Below are positions 44,897 to 53,566 of a stretch of DNA of 64,000 nt, in pieces (the stretch's first letter is position 1; each line of letters starts with the position of its first letter). Where the stretch lies: assembly GCA_002376235.1 (NCBI GenBank), contig DFNX01000016.1, positions 1,116,001 to 1,180,000 on the forward strand, written 5' to 3'. Under the pieces are notes generated by a model, which ran no database searches, was not told the DNA's origin, and saw only the letters and a list, made by a program, of their open reading frames with translations. Position numbers and translations under genes: made by a program. This DNA comes from Neorhizobium sp. UBA3556. Lineage in GTDB: Bacteria > Pseudomonadota > Alphaproteobacteria > Rhizobiales > Rhizobiaceae.

Positions 44897-45730
44897 CACA
44901 AGAATGGTGGGCTTTTTCGGCAGCGACCGCATAGACACTTTAAGCGTTCTTTCCTTCGCATAGGCAATATCGAACTTCCCGTCGAACATGGCGAGGAACG
45001 TATCGAGCGGCGGCCCAAAGCGGTGCATCGGGAGTATAAGTGAAGACCGCAGTCTCTGCACAACGCGGCTCATGCTGTCGGCCCCCATCGTCAGCCCGCC
45101 ATCAACAGGTACCATCAGGATATCGAGCCGCCCGATTTCAGTATATTGCGCTTCGTTCAATTCGAAATGCAGATGCCCCAAATGGCCGATGCAGAGGCCC
45201 GCGACCTCGAAGATGAAGATCGAATTGCCGTTTTCCTCGATACCGCCGCCCCAGTTGCGGATATCCGAGACGACATTGCGGATATAGACATCCCCGACCA
45301 TCTCCTGATGCCTGGCTTTTTCACCCGGCACATCGCTCCAGCCATGCAGCACCGTCTCGATCCCCGGATCGGGCGTCAGCGTGTAATGGGTCGAATGTGC
45401 CCGGTTCATCGTCACCACGTCGGGCAATCTGTCGGGCCTGTAGACGCCGCTGTAATCGGTTGCGATCCCGATGCCGCCCGGCGTCTCGATGAAATAGGTG
45501 GAATGGCCGACAAAGGTGATCTTCACCTCCTCCCGCTCGGCAAGCGTCAACGCCTTGCCCGCCTGCACAAGCTGAATGCTGGGCGGGCTAAAGCTCGCAA
45601 ACCGCACATTCGGCAGTTTCTGGGCGATCGCCTGGCATTGGCTGATCGGAAGGCCTTCCTGTGCATAGGCCGAAGAGAATGCTGAAAGAAGAAAGGCCGA
45701 AAAACAGAATGCGAGAGTTCGCAGCTTCAT
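44882..45730 (-). CDS. secreted metallo-beta-lactamase-fold hydrolase
   Basis: A 282-residue precursor with signal peptide MKLRTLAFCFSAFLLSAFSSAYA (~23). The MBL fold is recognisable from FVGHSTYFIETPGGIGIATD near 74-93, NRAHSTHYT near 109, and GLCIGHLGHLHFELNEAQ near 179-196; the HxHxDH motif is modified (NRAHSTHY), as in UlaG-like members. The second half has DILMVPVDGGLTMGAD and LILPMHRFGPP, the equivalent of the last metal ligands. Substrate unknown; it would act in the periplasm. Confidence 0.78.
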   Translation of the reverse strand: MKLRTLAFCFSAFLLSAFSSAYAQEGLPISQCQAIAQKLPNVRFASFSPPSIQLVQAGKALTLAEREEVKITFVGHSTYFIETPGGIGIATDYSGVYRPDRLPDVVTMNRAHSTHYTLTPDPGIETVLHGWSDVPGEKARHQEMVGDVYIRNVVSDIRNWGGGIEENGNSIFIFEVAGLCIGHLGHLHFELNEAQYTEIGRLDILMVPVDGGLTMGADSMSRVVQRLRSSLILPMHRFGPPLDTFLAMFDGKFDIAYAKERTLKVSMRSLPKKPTILVPQGL

Positions 45731-45892
45731 GCTACACCCCGGAAAACGCGTTCATGCTCATTCCGGTTGAAAGGATGGGCGAAGCTCGGCGATGCGTCCA
45801 GCAGACATTGCCGGTCCGCGTCTCACAATTCCGTCATTCGGTGTGCGCCTGATATCGGACACTACCGAAAAGATCTGCGATCTGAAGCCGGA

Positions 45893-46252
45893 TCAGATGA
45901 TCAATGTGCGATGCCCGAATGGCGTCTCGTCATCATAGTTGCGCGTGCCGATACGCTCGCTTTCACCCGATAATCGTGTGTCATCAGCCTGCTCGTCGGG
46001 TGTTTCCGACGCAGTCACCTCCTGTCGGCGGTGCGGGTGGCGATCGTCGAGAGACGCGGAAGGCTCTTCTTCGCCTCCGGTTTCGTCTTGCTGCTCACGA
46101 AAGCGCTTCATCGCCGCAAGGTCCGCATTGATCTGATCCTGCCGATGGGCCGCCCAGACATTGTCAGGCTCTGCCCGGCTAACCACACTGCTGTCGACCA
46201 AAGTCGCGGCTGATGCAGACGTCGAAGAGATACGGCTAACCCGTTCCACCAT
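45893..46252 (-). CDS. small hydrophilic hypothetical protein
   Basis: A 119-residue protein rich in Glu, Asp, Arg and Ser with almost no hydrophobic core, thus probably disordered (for example KRFREQQDETGGEEEPSASL). It starts at ATG 46252 after GGAGGGCATATC. I recognise no domain. The coding status rests on the ribosome site and length; a GGAAC-N19-TT arrangement upstream is too weak to call a stress promoter. Confidence 0.5.
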   Translation of the reverse strand: MVERVSRISSTSASAATLVDSSVVSRAEPDNVWAAHRQDQINADLAAMKRFREQQDETGGEEEPSASLDDRHPHRRQEVTASETPDEQADDTRLSGESERIGTRNYDDETPFGHRTLII

Positions 46253-46346
46253 GATATGCCCTCCAGCAGATGCCGCCCTGCCCGGCATAATCGCCGGGCT
46301 AAAAGGTCACATGCAGAATGCTAACATGGGAACCGCGGTTCCCCAA

Positions 46347-47171
46347 TCAACGCCAGAAGCTCGGAATTGTTTCCGCCAGCCGCGGTCCAACCCGGAGCGG
46401 CTCGATCTTTTCGGCAAGCCCGGTCGAATCCGAAATCTCGATACCGAGACCGCAAAGCGTCGCCGGTCCATGCGCCGCCTCGAAACGCCCCTTCGGCATT
46501 TTCGAGATGAAGCGGTTGAGCGGCTCTTCCTTTTCCATGCCGAGAGACGAGTCGTAATCTCCGCACATGCCGGCATCCGACATGTACCCGGTGCCGCCGT
46601 TCAGGATCTGGCAATCGGCCGTCGGCACATGGGTATGGGTGCCGACGACAAGCGAGGCGCGCCCGTCGACGAAATGCCCAAAGCACTGCTTCTCGCTGGT
46701 CGCTTCCGCATGGAAATCGAAGATGATCGCATCCGCCTGCTCCTTGAGCGGAGCTGCATCGAGGATTGTCTCGGCGCTTTTGAAGGGGTCGTCGAGTTCC
46801 GGATGCATGAACACCCGGCCCATGATGTTGGCGACGAGAATACGCGCACCGTTGCGGGCATAATAGAGGCCGGATCCCTTGCCCGGCGTGCCGGCAGGAT
46901 AGTTCGCAGGCCGCAGGAACTGGTCATGGCGACCGGCAAAACTGACGGCCTCCTTCTGATCCCAGACGTGATTGCCGGTCGTCACGACGTCGGCACCGGC
47001 ATTGATCGTCTCGAGAAAGATATCTTCGGTGATGCCGAAGCCACCCGCCGCGTTCTCGCCGTTGACGATGACGAAATCGAGTTTCAGGTCCGAAATCAGG
47101 CCCGGCAGTTTTTCCCATACGGTCGTTCGGCCGGTCTTGCCGACCATGTCACCTAGAAAGAGAAGGCGCAT
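46347..47171 (-). CDS. ymdB: YmdB-family metallophosphoesterase (TIGR00282)
   Basis: A 274-residue protein with MRLLFLGDMVGKTGR at the N-terminus, VIVNGENAAGGFGIT near 34, VVTTGNHVWDQKE near 60, FDFHAEATSEKQCFGHFVDG near 150 and VVGTHTHVPTAD near 174: all di-iron ligands of the YmdB phosphodiesterase (2',3'-cyclic nucleotides in Bacillus). It follows the cyclo-ligase gene by two bases and closes a three-gene operon. Confidence 0.9.
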   Translation of the reverse strand: MRLLFLGDMVGKTGRTTVWEKLPGLISDLKLDFVIVNGENAAGGFGITEDIFLETINAGADVVTTGNHVWDQKEAVSFAGRHDQFLRPANYPAGTPGKGSGLYYARNGARILVANIMGRVFMHPELDDPFKSAETILDAAPLKEQADAIIFDFHAEATSEKQCFGHFVDGRASLVVGTHTHVPTADCQILNGGTGYMSDAGMCGDYDSSLGMEKEEPLNRFISKMPKGRFEAAHGPATLCGLGIEISDSTGLAEKIEPLRVGPRLAETIPSFWR

Positions 47172-47173
47172 TC

Positions 47174-47773
47174 CTATCCAATCTTTACAATGGCCTCATC
47201 GGACAGATCGCGAAAACCGCTTTCCGTCAGGATCCCGTGAAGCCTTATATCATGAGGTTCGTCGGGAACTGATGCCACTTCCTGGCAGTCGAATGCAATG
47301 CCGATCAGCCGCGGATTGCGGCCTTTTTGCTGCAAACGGTAAATTGCGCGATCATAATAGCCGCCGCCATAACCGATCCGGTGGCCTCTGCGGTCGAACG
47401 CCGCAAGCGGCACCAGCATGATCTCGGGGTCGAGTTCGGCCGCTTCCGGCCCCGGCCCGACAGTCCCGAAGACACCCGACACAAGTTCAGCGCCCGCAAC
47501 CAGTTCGCGGAAAACGATGGTCTCCTTGTCGAGCACCACAGGCACGCAAATCCGTGCCCGGCGTTCTCTCAGAAGATCCATCAGAGGACGGACATCCACT
47601 TCGGAGCGGATCGGCAGAAAGCCGGACACGATCGTCTGCTCGCTAAGAGCAATCGCCGCCATGCCATGGGATGCCAGCGACAGGCTCTTTTCCACGCGCT
47701 CGGCCGCATTTATCGCATCGCGCGCAGCGAGCCTTTCGGCTCGCAGCTTCGCCTTGATGGACTTCCCCGTCAT
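47174..47773 (-). CDS. 5-formyltetrahydrofolate cyclo-ligase
   Basis: A 199-residue enzyme (YgfA/MTHFS) that returns 5-formyl-THF to the one-carbon pool with ATP. The signature GHRIGYGGGYYDRAIYRL lies near residues 130-147, with PIRSEVDVRPLM near 55 and IGIAFDCQEV near 158. ATG 47773 overlaps the CorC-type gene's stop (TGATG); the TTG before it is not needed. In many proteobacteria this gene is linked to zapA and 6S RNA; here zapA is ~5 kb upstream on the same strand. Confidence 0.92.
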   Translation of the reverse strand: MTGKSIKAKLRAERLAARDAINAAERVEKSLSLASHGMAAIALSEQTIVSGFLPIRSEVDVRPLMDLLRERRARICVPVVLDKETIVFRELVAGAELVSGVFGTVGPGPEAAELDPEIMLVPLAAFDRRGHRIGYGGGYYDRAIYRLQQKGRNPRLIGIAFDCQEVASVPDEPHDIRLHGILTESGFRDLSDEAIVKIG

Positions 47774-49059
47774 CAAGCCTTTTCGCCTGCGCGGGAAACG
47801 AGCAGCTTGTCGATCCGGCGTCCGTCCAGATCGATAACCTCGAAAGTCCAGCCATGGCTGGTGAACTTCTCGCCGAGTTCCGGCAGGTGCTTCAATTCGT
47901 CCAGCACGAAACCGGCAACCGTCTCGTAACCCGGATCGTCCTCGATCGAGATCCCCATCTGGTCGGCAAACTCGTCCACCGGCATCCAGCCGGCAATCAG
48001 GTAGGATCCGTCGTCGCGCGGCACGATCGCCGGCTCCTCTGTCTCATCTTCCTGAAACACGCCGGTGATTGCCTCAAGCACGTCGCCGGAGCTGATGATC
48101 CCTTCGAAGTGACCGTATTCGTCATAAACCAGCACCATATGTGCCGGCGCCTTCCTGAGCGCCTGGATCACATCGAGTGCACCGGTCAGATCGGAAACGA
48201 CAGGAGCTTCACGCATCGCGAGCTGAACATCGAACTGCTTACCGCCGGCCATGAAGTCATAGGCGTCCTTGACGAACAAAACGCCGATGATCTCGTCGGA
48301 GCTGCCCCGGCGAACAGGAAGACGCGAACGCGTCGTGGCGCGAAGCTGGGCGCGAATTTCTTCCGGCTCGTCCTCGGTATCGATCACCTCGACATCGCGG
48401 CGTGGTGTCATCAGCCCGCGGGCCGTCCGGTCGGCAAGCCGCATGACACCGGAAATCATTTCGGATTCACCGCTTGCGATAACACCGGCGCTCTGCGCTT
48501 CGGCCAGAACCGTGCGGATTTCTTCATCCGTCACCTTCTCCTCCGACTCGCCCTTCTGGCCGAGAATGGCCAGAACGAAACGGCCGGAAATATCGAGGAA
48601 CCAGACGATCGGCGCGCCGATCATCGCCACAAGCTTCATCGCCGGCGCGACACGTGCAGCAACGCTTTCCGGCGCGCGAAGCGCAATCTGCTTCGGCACC
48701 AGTTCGCCGAGGATGAGCGACATATAGGTGATGACGACAACGACACCGCCAACGCCGAGCCAGTCGGCAAGGTTTTCGGCCATGCCCTGCGCCTCGAGCC
48801 ATGAGGTCAGGCGGGTACCGAGCGTCGCGCCGGAAAATGCGCCGGAAAGGACGCCGACCAGCGTGATGCCGATCTGTACGGAAGAGAGAAAACGACCTGG
48901 GTCTTCGGCAAGCTTTATGGCTGTGGCCGCACCGCGATTTCCCTGCTCGGCCATGACCTTGAGACGGATGGGGCGGGATGAAACAACGGCAAGTTCCGAC
49001 ATCGCAAGAACACCATTCAATATGGTGAGTGCAACGACGATAAGGATTTCGGTTAACAA
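47773..49059 (-). CDS. CNNM/CorC (hemolysin-type) CBS-domain transporter
   Basis: A 428-residue membrane protein. The N-terminal DUF21/CNNM domain has three to four helices (ILIVVALTILNGVLAMSELA, then SVQIGITLVGVLSGAFSG near 60 and VVVVITYMSLILGELVPKQ near 105-123); paired CBS domains follow (RLADRTARGLMTPRRDVEVID near 207, MREAPVVSDLTGALDVIQAL near 283) and a C-terminal CorC_HlyC domain from ~345. Such proteins move divalent cations. It begins at TTG 49059; the N-terminus then matches family starts, and no ATG fits. Confidence 0.88.
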   Translation of the reverse strand: MLTEILIVVALTILNGVLAMSELAVVSSRPIRLKVMAEQGNRGAATAIKLAEDPGRFLSSVQIGITLVGVLSGAFSGATLGTRLTSWLEAQGMAENLADWLGVGGVVVVITYMSLILGELVPKQIALRAPESVAARVAPAMKLVAMIGAPIVWFLDISGRFVLAILGQKGESEEKVTDEEIRTVLAEAQSAGVIASGESEMISGVMRLADRTARGLMTPRRDVEVIDTEDEPEEIRAQLRATTRSRLPVRRGSSDEIIGVLFVKDAYDFMAGGKQFDVQLAMREAPVVSDLTGALDVIQALRKAPAHMVLVYDEYGHFEGIISSGDVLEAITGVFQEDETEEPAIVPRDDGSYLIAGWMPVDEFADQMGISIEDDPGYETVAGFVLDELKHLPELGEKFTSHGWTFEVIDLDGRRIDKLLVSRAGEKA

Positions 49060-49146
49060 AAGGTGCTCTTAGGCTGGAACAATATCCTGCGCACAAAACG
49101 TTGACCGCTTGCGGCGGCTGCCGTTGATTTCCTGATGTGATCTCGC

Positions 49147-49187
49147 GCGCAGTTCGGAAAACCGTCAGCCGGTTCTCGGAACTGCGC
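49147..49187. repeat. long imperfect hairpin before the CNNM/CorC gene
   Basis: Outer arms GCGCAGTTC (49147-49155) and GAACTGCGC (49179-49187) are perfect; inner arms GAAAACCG (49157-49164) and CGGTTCTC (49170-49177) pair with one wobble; the loop is TCAGC. No T run follows. It lies between the signalling operon and the CNNM/CorC gene and could be a processed terminator or dispersed repeat. Confidence 0.55.
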
Positions 49188-49265
49188 ACCTTCACGTTTG
49201 AGCAGAAATCATAAGGTCGGCTCGGCTCTATTGCAATGGCCGGAACAACCGAAGTCTGCGGCCAA

Positions 49266-50297
49266 TCAGACCGACAGATCGATCGTCATTTCCGCACGCG
49301 TTCCCGCGGGCCGCTCGACATATTGGATGGCCGATCCGAGCGTCGATGCCATCGATTTGACGATCCGGCTTCCAAGGCCGGTTCCCTTGACGATGTCGCC
49401 TTCTTTCCAGCCGATCCCGTCATCCTCGACGGCAAGCAGCGCCTTGCCGTCCGGTTGGCGCGTCAGAAAGACGCGAACCTCACCCTCCGCCCCCGGCTCA
49501 TAGGCATATTTCAGCGCATTGGTCAGAAGTTCGGTCACGATCATGCCGACGGAGACCGCACGATCAGATGTCAGCATGACCTCGTCTGCAGCAAGCCGGA
49601 TAGACGGCCCCTGCCGATCGCTCACGGTCCCCTGGACCTCGTTGACGAGTGTCCCGAGATACTTGTCCATCTCCACGTGCCGCACGTCGTCGGATGTGTA
49701 AAGGCTGCGATGCATGCCGGCGATGGCGGTGATACGCGCCTGCGTTTCGGCAAGCGCTTCCTTCACGTCCTCGTTCTTGCTGCTTCCGGCCTGCAGACGG
49801 ATCAGCGCCGCGACAAGCGCCAGACTGTTGGCGACGCGGTGATTGACTTCCGCGAGCAAAATCTCGGCTCGCTCCTTGCCGATGCGGATCTCCTGATCGG
49901 CCTTTTCCTTCTCGCGGCGAAGGTTGGCATTGGAAATGGCCTGGCCGATCGCATTCTGCATGAGCGGCCAGAACTCGTCGCCCACCGTCTTGATGACGTA
50001 GTCCGCCGCTCCGTTTTTCATGGCCTCGATGGCGATCGTCGCGTCGCTCGAGCCGGTGATATAGATCACCGGAGCCGAGCAGCCGCGCTCCTGCAGCCGA
50101 TGGAAGATATCCATCCCGGTCTCAGTGCGAAGATAATGGTCGAGAACGATCGCATCGATCCCACCTTTTTCGAACGCAATCATGGCGCTCGCCCCGTCGA
50201 CGGCTGCGATCACATCATAGCCGGCACGTCCGAGATGGCGTTCCGCGAGACGGGCCAGGGCGACATCGTCGTCAACATAAAGGATCGTTCGCGGCAT
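49266..50297 (-). CDS. response regulator-histidine kinase hybrid (REC + HisKA_2/HWE type)
   Basis: A 343-residue cytosolic protein: an N-terminal receiver (ILYVDDDVALARL, phospho-acceptor D53 in AIVLDHYLRTETG, YITGSS near 80) joined to a HisKA_2-type kinase (LLAEVNHRVANSLALVAALI near 149 with the phospho-His) and an HATPase near 245-340 (VTELLTNALKYAYEPG). This class of kinase often works in alphaproteobacterial stress signalling. It lies nine bases after a single-domain response regulator, in a three-gene operon. Confidence 0.88.
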   Translation of the reverse strand: MPRTILYVDDDVALARLAERHLGRAGYDVIAAVDGASAMIAFEKGGIDAIVLDHYLRTETGMDIFHRLQERGCSAPVIYITGSSDATIAIEAMKNGAADYVIKTVGDEFWPLMQNAIGQAISNANLRREKEKADQEIRIGKERAEILLAEVNHRVANSLALVAALIRLQAGSSKNEDVKEALAETQARITAIAGMHRSLYTSDDVRHVEMDKYLGTLVNEVQGTVSDRQGPSIRLAADEVMLTSDRAVSVGMIVTELLTNALKYAYEPGAEGEVRVFLTRQPDGKALLAVEDDGIGWKEGDIVKGTGLGSRIVKSMASTLGSAIQYVERPAGTRAEMTIDLSV

Positions 50298-50306
50298 ATC
50301 TTCTCG

Positions 50307-50750
50307 TTATTGTCCGGGTATCTGCATCACCGAAAAGAACAGACCCAGCTGTCGAATGGCGTTTGCAAAACTATCGTAATCCACTGGTTTGGTAATATAG
50401 ACATTCGCGCCAAGATCGTAACAGCGCTGAATTTCCCGCTCGTCGTCCGTCGTCGTGAGGATCACCACAGGCAGGCGTTTTGCATGGGGGTTGGACTTCA
50501 CCTTCTCAAGGATGTCAATACCCGACATATCGGGCAGATTGAGATCGAGAAGGATCAGGAGATGCCGATCGCTGCTGACCATGCCAGAACGGTCGGTGCC
50601 GAGAATGAAGTCGAGCGCATCGGTACCGTTGGTGAAAGGCACGATCTCGTTGTTGACGCCGGCGCGGCGCACATTCTTCTCGATCAGACGGGCATGCCCC
50701 TCGTCATCTTCGATCATGACGATGGTGACTTCCTTGCCGGCAGCTTTCAT
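50307..50750 (-). CDS. single-domain response regulator (Rcp1-like)
   Basis: A 147-residue receiver-only protein: IVMIEDDEGHARLIEKNVRR near 9-28, phospho-acceptor Asp in LILLDLNLPDMSGIDIL near 65-81, VVILTTTDDEREIQRCYDLG near 94-113, ITKPVDYDSF near 118. Receivers of this type (ending in a beta-alpha extension) are paired with bacteriophytochrome-like kinases. Its start overlaps the CHASE3 kinase stop by four bases. Confidence 0.92.
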   Translation of the reverse strand: MKAAGKEVTIVMIEDDEGHARLIEKNVRRAGVNNEIVPFTNGTDALDFILGTDRSGMVSSDRHLLILLDLNLPDMSGIDILEKVKSNPHAKRLPVVILTTTDDEREIQRCYDLGANVYITKPVDYDSFANAIRQLGLFFSVMQIPGQ

Positions 50751-52246
50751 GGCCCGCTACTCCTAACATACTGGGACAAATCCATGGGCAATCGGATGAC
50801 AAATGTCGAACCGCCGCCCAGCGTGGATGTCACTGTAATTTCGCCGCCTAAATTTCTGACTAACGATCGCACATGCGCGAGCCCGATCCCCTCACCCGCC
50901 TTGTCCTGCACACCTGACCTGCGGAAAAGCTCGAAGACGCGCTCATGATCTTCTGGCGCAATACCGCGACCATTGTCCGCCACTTCGATCCGCACCACAC
51001 TGCGACCCATTGGAAAAGCCTTCACCGAAAGGCTGAGCGGCCGCTCCGGATGTTTGTACTTTACCGCATTGTCGAACAGGTTGCCGAAAATCTGCTCCAT
51101 GGAGAAGCGGTCGGTCAAAAGGCCGCGGGTCGCACCGACAGAGATACTGACTTCACCGCCTGAATCGCTGACCTGATGATGAACGCTCGCAGCCGTCGTC
51201 TCGAGCAGTTCGCCGAGATCGATACGTTCGGGCTTCAGTTCGCGACGGCCATCGCGCGAAATTTTCAGGATCGCATTGATCAATGCGTCCATCTTCTTGG
51301 TCGAAGATCGAATAAAACCGATAGCCTCCGGCAGGTCTTCCTCGACGGCAAGACGCGCCTCACGCACCTCATCCTCGCTCGGCCGCGCGCCATCCGCCAA
51401 CACATAAGCGCTGATCGACTTCAGCGACGCATCAAGCTCACTGGTAAAGCCCATGATATTGACGAGCGGCGCTCTCAGGTCATGTGAGACGATATAGGCA
51501 TATCGCTGAATTTCACGATTGGCCTGCATCAGGTCTTCAGTACGCTCATTGACCCGTTCCTCAAGCCCGACATTAAGCTCTTCGACCTCGGCCCGCGCGT
51601 GATCCAGAGCACGAACATGCTGCATCACCACCGCGATCCCGCCGCCGACAACCAGGATGATCAGCAGCCCACCGCCAAGCGTGACATACTGCAATGATCC
51701 AGCGCTTTCGCGTATCTCGCCGATACCGTTGATCAGATGCCCATCCAGTTCCTGCACGAGATCGCCGATCGTTTGCCGAAGCTGCTGCATGACGACGAAG
51801 CCGGACTCGTTGCGCACGATGGCGACAGCATCAGCCACCCTGTCTTCGCCCGCGAGATTGAGCGTCGACTGCATCTCCGTCACTTTTTCGGCGATCAGAC
51901 GGCGAATATCCTCAAGCGGCACGTTCACCGTGTTCTGGTTGGTCGCAACACGCTCCAGCCGCTCGACTTGCCCCGGCAGCGCCTCAAGCGCCCTTTGGTA
52001 GGGTTCGAGAAACGCCTCGTTCTGCACCAGCAGATAACCGCGCTGACTGGCTTCCGCCGAATTGAGCAAGACCAGCATATCACCGGCAACCGAGCGAACC
52101 GCCCTTAACTTCGTCACTTCATCGAAATAGGACCGGGTCATGCTTGCCAGAAAGAAGGACGACAAGACGATCGCAACGAGAAGTCCGGCACCGATCAGAA
52201 GCATAAGAAGCGAGGACCGGGCAAACTTGTTATTGGCAAAAATCAT
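50747..52246 (-). CDS. CHASE3-domain sensor histidine kinase
   Basis: A 499-residue membrane kinase. Two transmembrane helices (~12-34 and ~187-208) bound a CHASE3 periplasmic sensor (VLLNSAEASQRGYLLVQNEAFLEPY pattern near 58-82); a coiled coil (LNVGLEERVNERTEDLMQAN) leads to the phytochrome-type H box YIVSHDLRAPLVNIMGF near 252-268 and an HATPase (FGNLFDNAVKYKHPER near 385, VADNGRGIAPEDHERVFELF near 420). It is the first gene of the operon with the Rcp1-like regulator and the REC-kinase. Confidence 0.9.
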   Translation of the reverse strand: MIFANNKFARSSLLMLLIGAGLLVAIVLSSFFLASMTRSYFDEVTKLRAVRSVAGDMLVLLNSAEASQRGYLLVQNEAFLEPYQRALEALPGQVERLERVATNQNTVNVPLEDIRRLIAEKVTEMQSTLNLAGEDRVADAVAIVRNESGFVVMQQLRQTIGDLVQELDGHLINGIGEIRESAGSLQYVTLGGGLLIILVVGGGIAVVMQHVRALDHARAEVEELNVGLEERVNERTEDLMQANREIQRYAYIVSHDLRAPLVNIMGFTSELDASLKSISAYVLADGARPSEDEVREARLAVEEDLPEAIGFIRSSTKKMDALINAILKISRDGRRELKPERIDLGELLETTAASVHHQVSDSGGEVSISVGATRGLLTDRFSMEQIFGNLFDNAVKYKHPERPLSLSVKAFPMGRSVVRIEVADNGRGIAPEDHERVFELFRRSGVQDKAGEGIGLAHVRSLVRNLGGEITVTSTLGGGSTFVIRLPMDLSQYVRSSGP

Positions 52247-52389
52247 GAAGAAAAACCGTCGATTGAACTGGACGGAATGAACTTGGCCGCAACGCCGGCA
52301 TTGTCAATGCATATCCGGCAAGCGCCGGACTGCATCAACGACAATCTAAAAGGACAAGCGCGATCCGCGGCGACCGATGGAGGTTTACG

Positions 52390-52523
52390 ATCCTGGGTGC
52401 CTACAAACGTAGGTGGGCGCCATATGTCCAAGCCCACGGGCCTGGTCAGGGACAGCTCCCTTTGGATCGAGTATGGCCCCAGGGATTGTGGTTCCTGTCG
52501 GGAAGCGCAGAACGCGACCGGAA
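52390..52523 (-). ncRNA. ssrS: structured RNA candidate downstream of zapA (possibly 6S RNA)
   Basis: The 330 bases between zapA and the CHASE3 kinase gene hold no supported coding frame but many nested inverted repeats on the minus strand: a closing stem CCCAGGGAT (52478-52486) with ATCCTGGG (52390-52397, one bulge), an inner perfect stem TATGGC (52472-52477) with GCCATA (52419-52424), a perfect hairpin CCTAC-AAAC-GTAGG (52400-52413), and a separate hairpin TTCC...GGAA (52492-52523). In proteobacteria 6S RNA typically lies between zapA and the 5-formyl-THF cyclo-ligase gene, and both are on this strand here. The identity is inferred from location and shape only. Confidence 0.4.
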
Positions 52524-52580
52524 TATATGTGCGATCCTAAGGCAGCGCCAGTGGCTCCAGATCTAATTTTTTCGCACGGA

Positions 52581-52958
52581 TCAATTCGTCTCGGCCGGCA
52601 TGCGTCCGTTGAGCTTTGCCGCAAGCCCTTCGATGCGCGCGGCGAGTTCACCGATGGTCGAAACCAGCGCCTGCTCATTGCGTTGCTGCACTTCGAGCGA
52701 GCCGTCACGGTTGGATCTGAGGGAAGCAAGTTCGGCCTCGAGAGCGGAAACCTTGCGCGTCATCTCGGACAATTCGTCCATGATCATGATGCCGGCCATG
52801 ACGGTGATCCGCAGATCGCCGATCTCGCCGAACTGACCCTTGAGGTGGCCGACATAGCGGTCAAGCCGGTCGGCGAGCTGGGTCAGGTGGTCTTCCTGTC
52901 CTTCCTCGCAGGCCATGCGATAGGCCTTGCCGTCAATCGTGACTGTAATCTGAGCCAT
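52581..52958 (-). CDS. zapA: cell division protein ZapA
   Basis: A 125-residue FtsZ-ring-associated protein: MAQITVTIDGKAYRMACEEG at residues 1-20, then DHLTQLADRLDRYVGHLKG, DLRITVMAGIMIMDELSEM near 46-64 and a C-terminal coiled coil. Promotes FtsZ filament bundling. The ATG at 52958 follows GGGAGAATTTG; the TTG one codon upstream is rejected. It follows the DUF4164 gene by 12 bases. Confidence 0.9.
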   Translation of the reverse strand: MAQITVTIDGKAYRMACEEGQEDHLTQLADRLDRYVGHLKGQFGEIGDLRITVMAGIMIMDELSEMTRKVSALEAELASLRSNRDGSLEVQQRNEQALVSTIGELAARIEGLAAKLNGRMPAETN

Positions 52959-52970
52959 CAAATTCTCCCG

Positions 52971-53243
52971 TCAGCGATCGAGCACGGCGCGGATTGTCTC
53001 CATGGCTGTCACCAGTCGACGAGACACTTCGCGATTGACTTCTTCCAGCCGATTGGCGCGAAATTGCGACTGATCGAGTTCCTGTGCCAGCCGGGCACGG
53101 TCTGCGTGGACGCGCCGAACTTCGTTATCGACGTCACGGCTCTCGCGTTGACGCTCGATACGGGCATCCACGGCGTTTTCGAGACTTCCCACCGCTGCGC
53201 GGAGTTCCGAAAGCGCCACCTCAACCGTCTTTTCTGCCGGCAT
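52971..53243 (-). CDS. DUF4164 coiled-coil protein
   Basis: A 90-residue almost entirely alpha-helical protein (LSELRAAVGSLENAVDARIE through RRLVTAMETIRAVLD) with heptad spacing, matching the DUF4164 family found directly upstream of zapA in rhizobia. By position and shape it could be a partner of ZapA in the division ring, analogous in role to ZapB; that is inference. Confidence 0.78.
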   Translation of the reverse strand: MPAEKTVEVALSELRAAVGSLENAVDARIERQRESRDVDNEVRRVHADRARLAQELDQSQFRANRLEEVNREVSRRLVTAMETIRAVLDR

Positions 53244-53566
53244 CCATCATATCCCGTGAGAATGCGGGGCCAGGCCGAATCATGCAGCCAAACCTCGCCA
53301 TTAGACAAAACAGATTAAGCACCGCTTGAAAGCCGGTCAACAAACCACCACTGTCTGGACATCATCGACTTGTGGATCAACTGTCCTATATCGTTTTTGG
53401 ACGCTTATGCTCAAACAAGTGGCAGCCTGTCGCAAACCTGCTCAATAGATAATTGCGGTGACCCCATTTTGTTGACTTGCGCGCGCCACCTGATAAGGAT
53501 CAGGCGCTCCCTCAAATGGCCCTCCAAACGGGCCTCTGACCGACACTCGGATACAGTGGATTAGCC
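53244..53566. other. 323-bp intergenic region before tkt
   Basis: It holds the divergent promoters of the DUF4164-zapA pair and of tkt. A TTGACT (near 53473) with a weak -10 16 bases on is a possible tkt promoter, and CCTGAT-AAGG-ATCAGG (53489-53504) is a small hairpin. No coding frame is supported. Confidence 0.45.

Noticed and set aside
46310..46335. GGAAC with a possible -10 upstream of the small disordered protein (minus strand)
   Set aside because: Spacing is 17 to a CATT, the match is poor, and the GGAACCGCGGTTCC palindrome lies at the 3' end of ymdB.
49236..50948. 570-codon open frame on the plus strand opposite the signalling genes
   Set aside because: It is antisense to clear REC and kinase domains and its product has no recognisable features.
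52390..52523. Signal recognition particle RNA as identity of the structured RNA
   Set aside because: It lacks the GGAAGCAGCC-type apical loop of SRP RNA.
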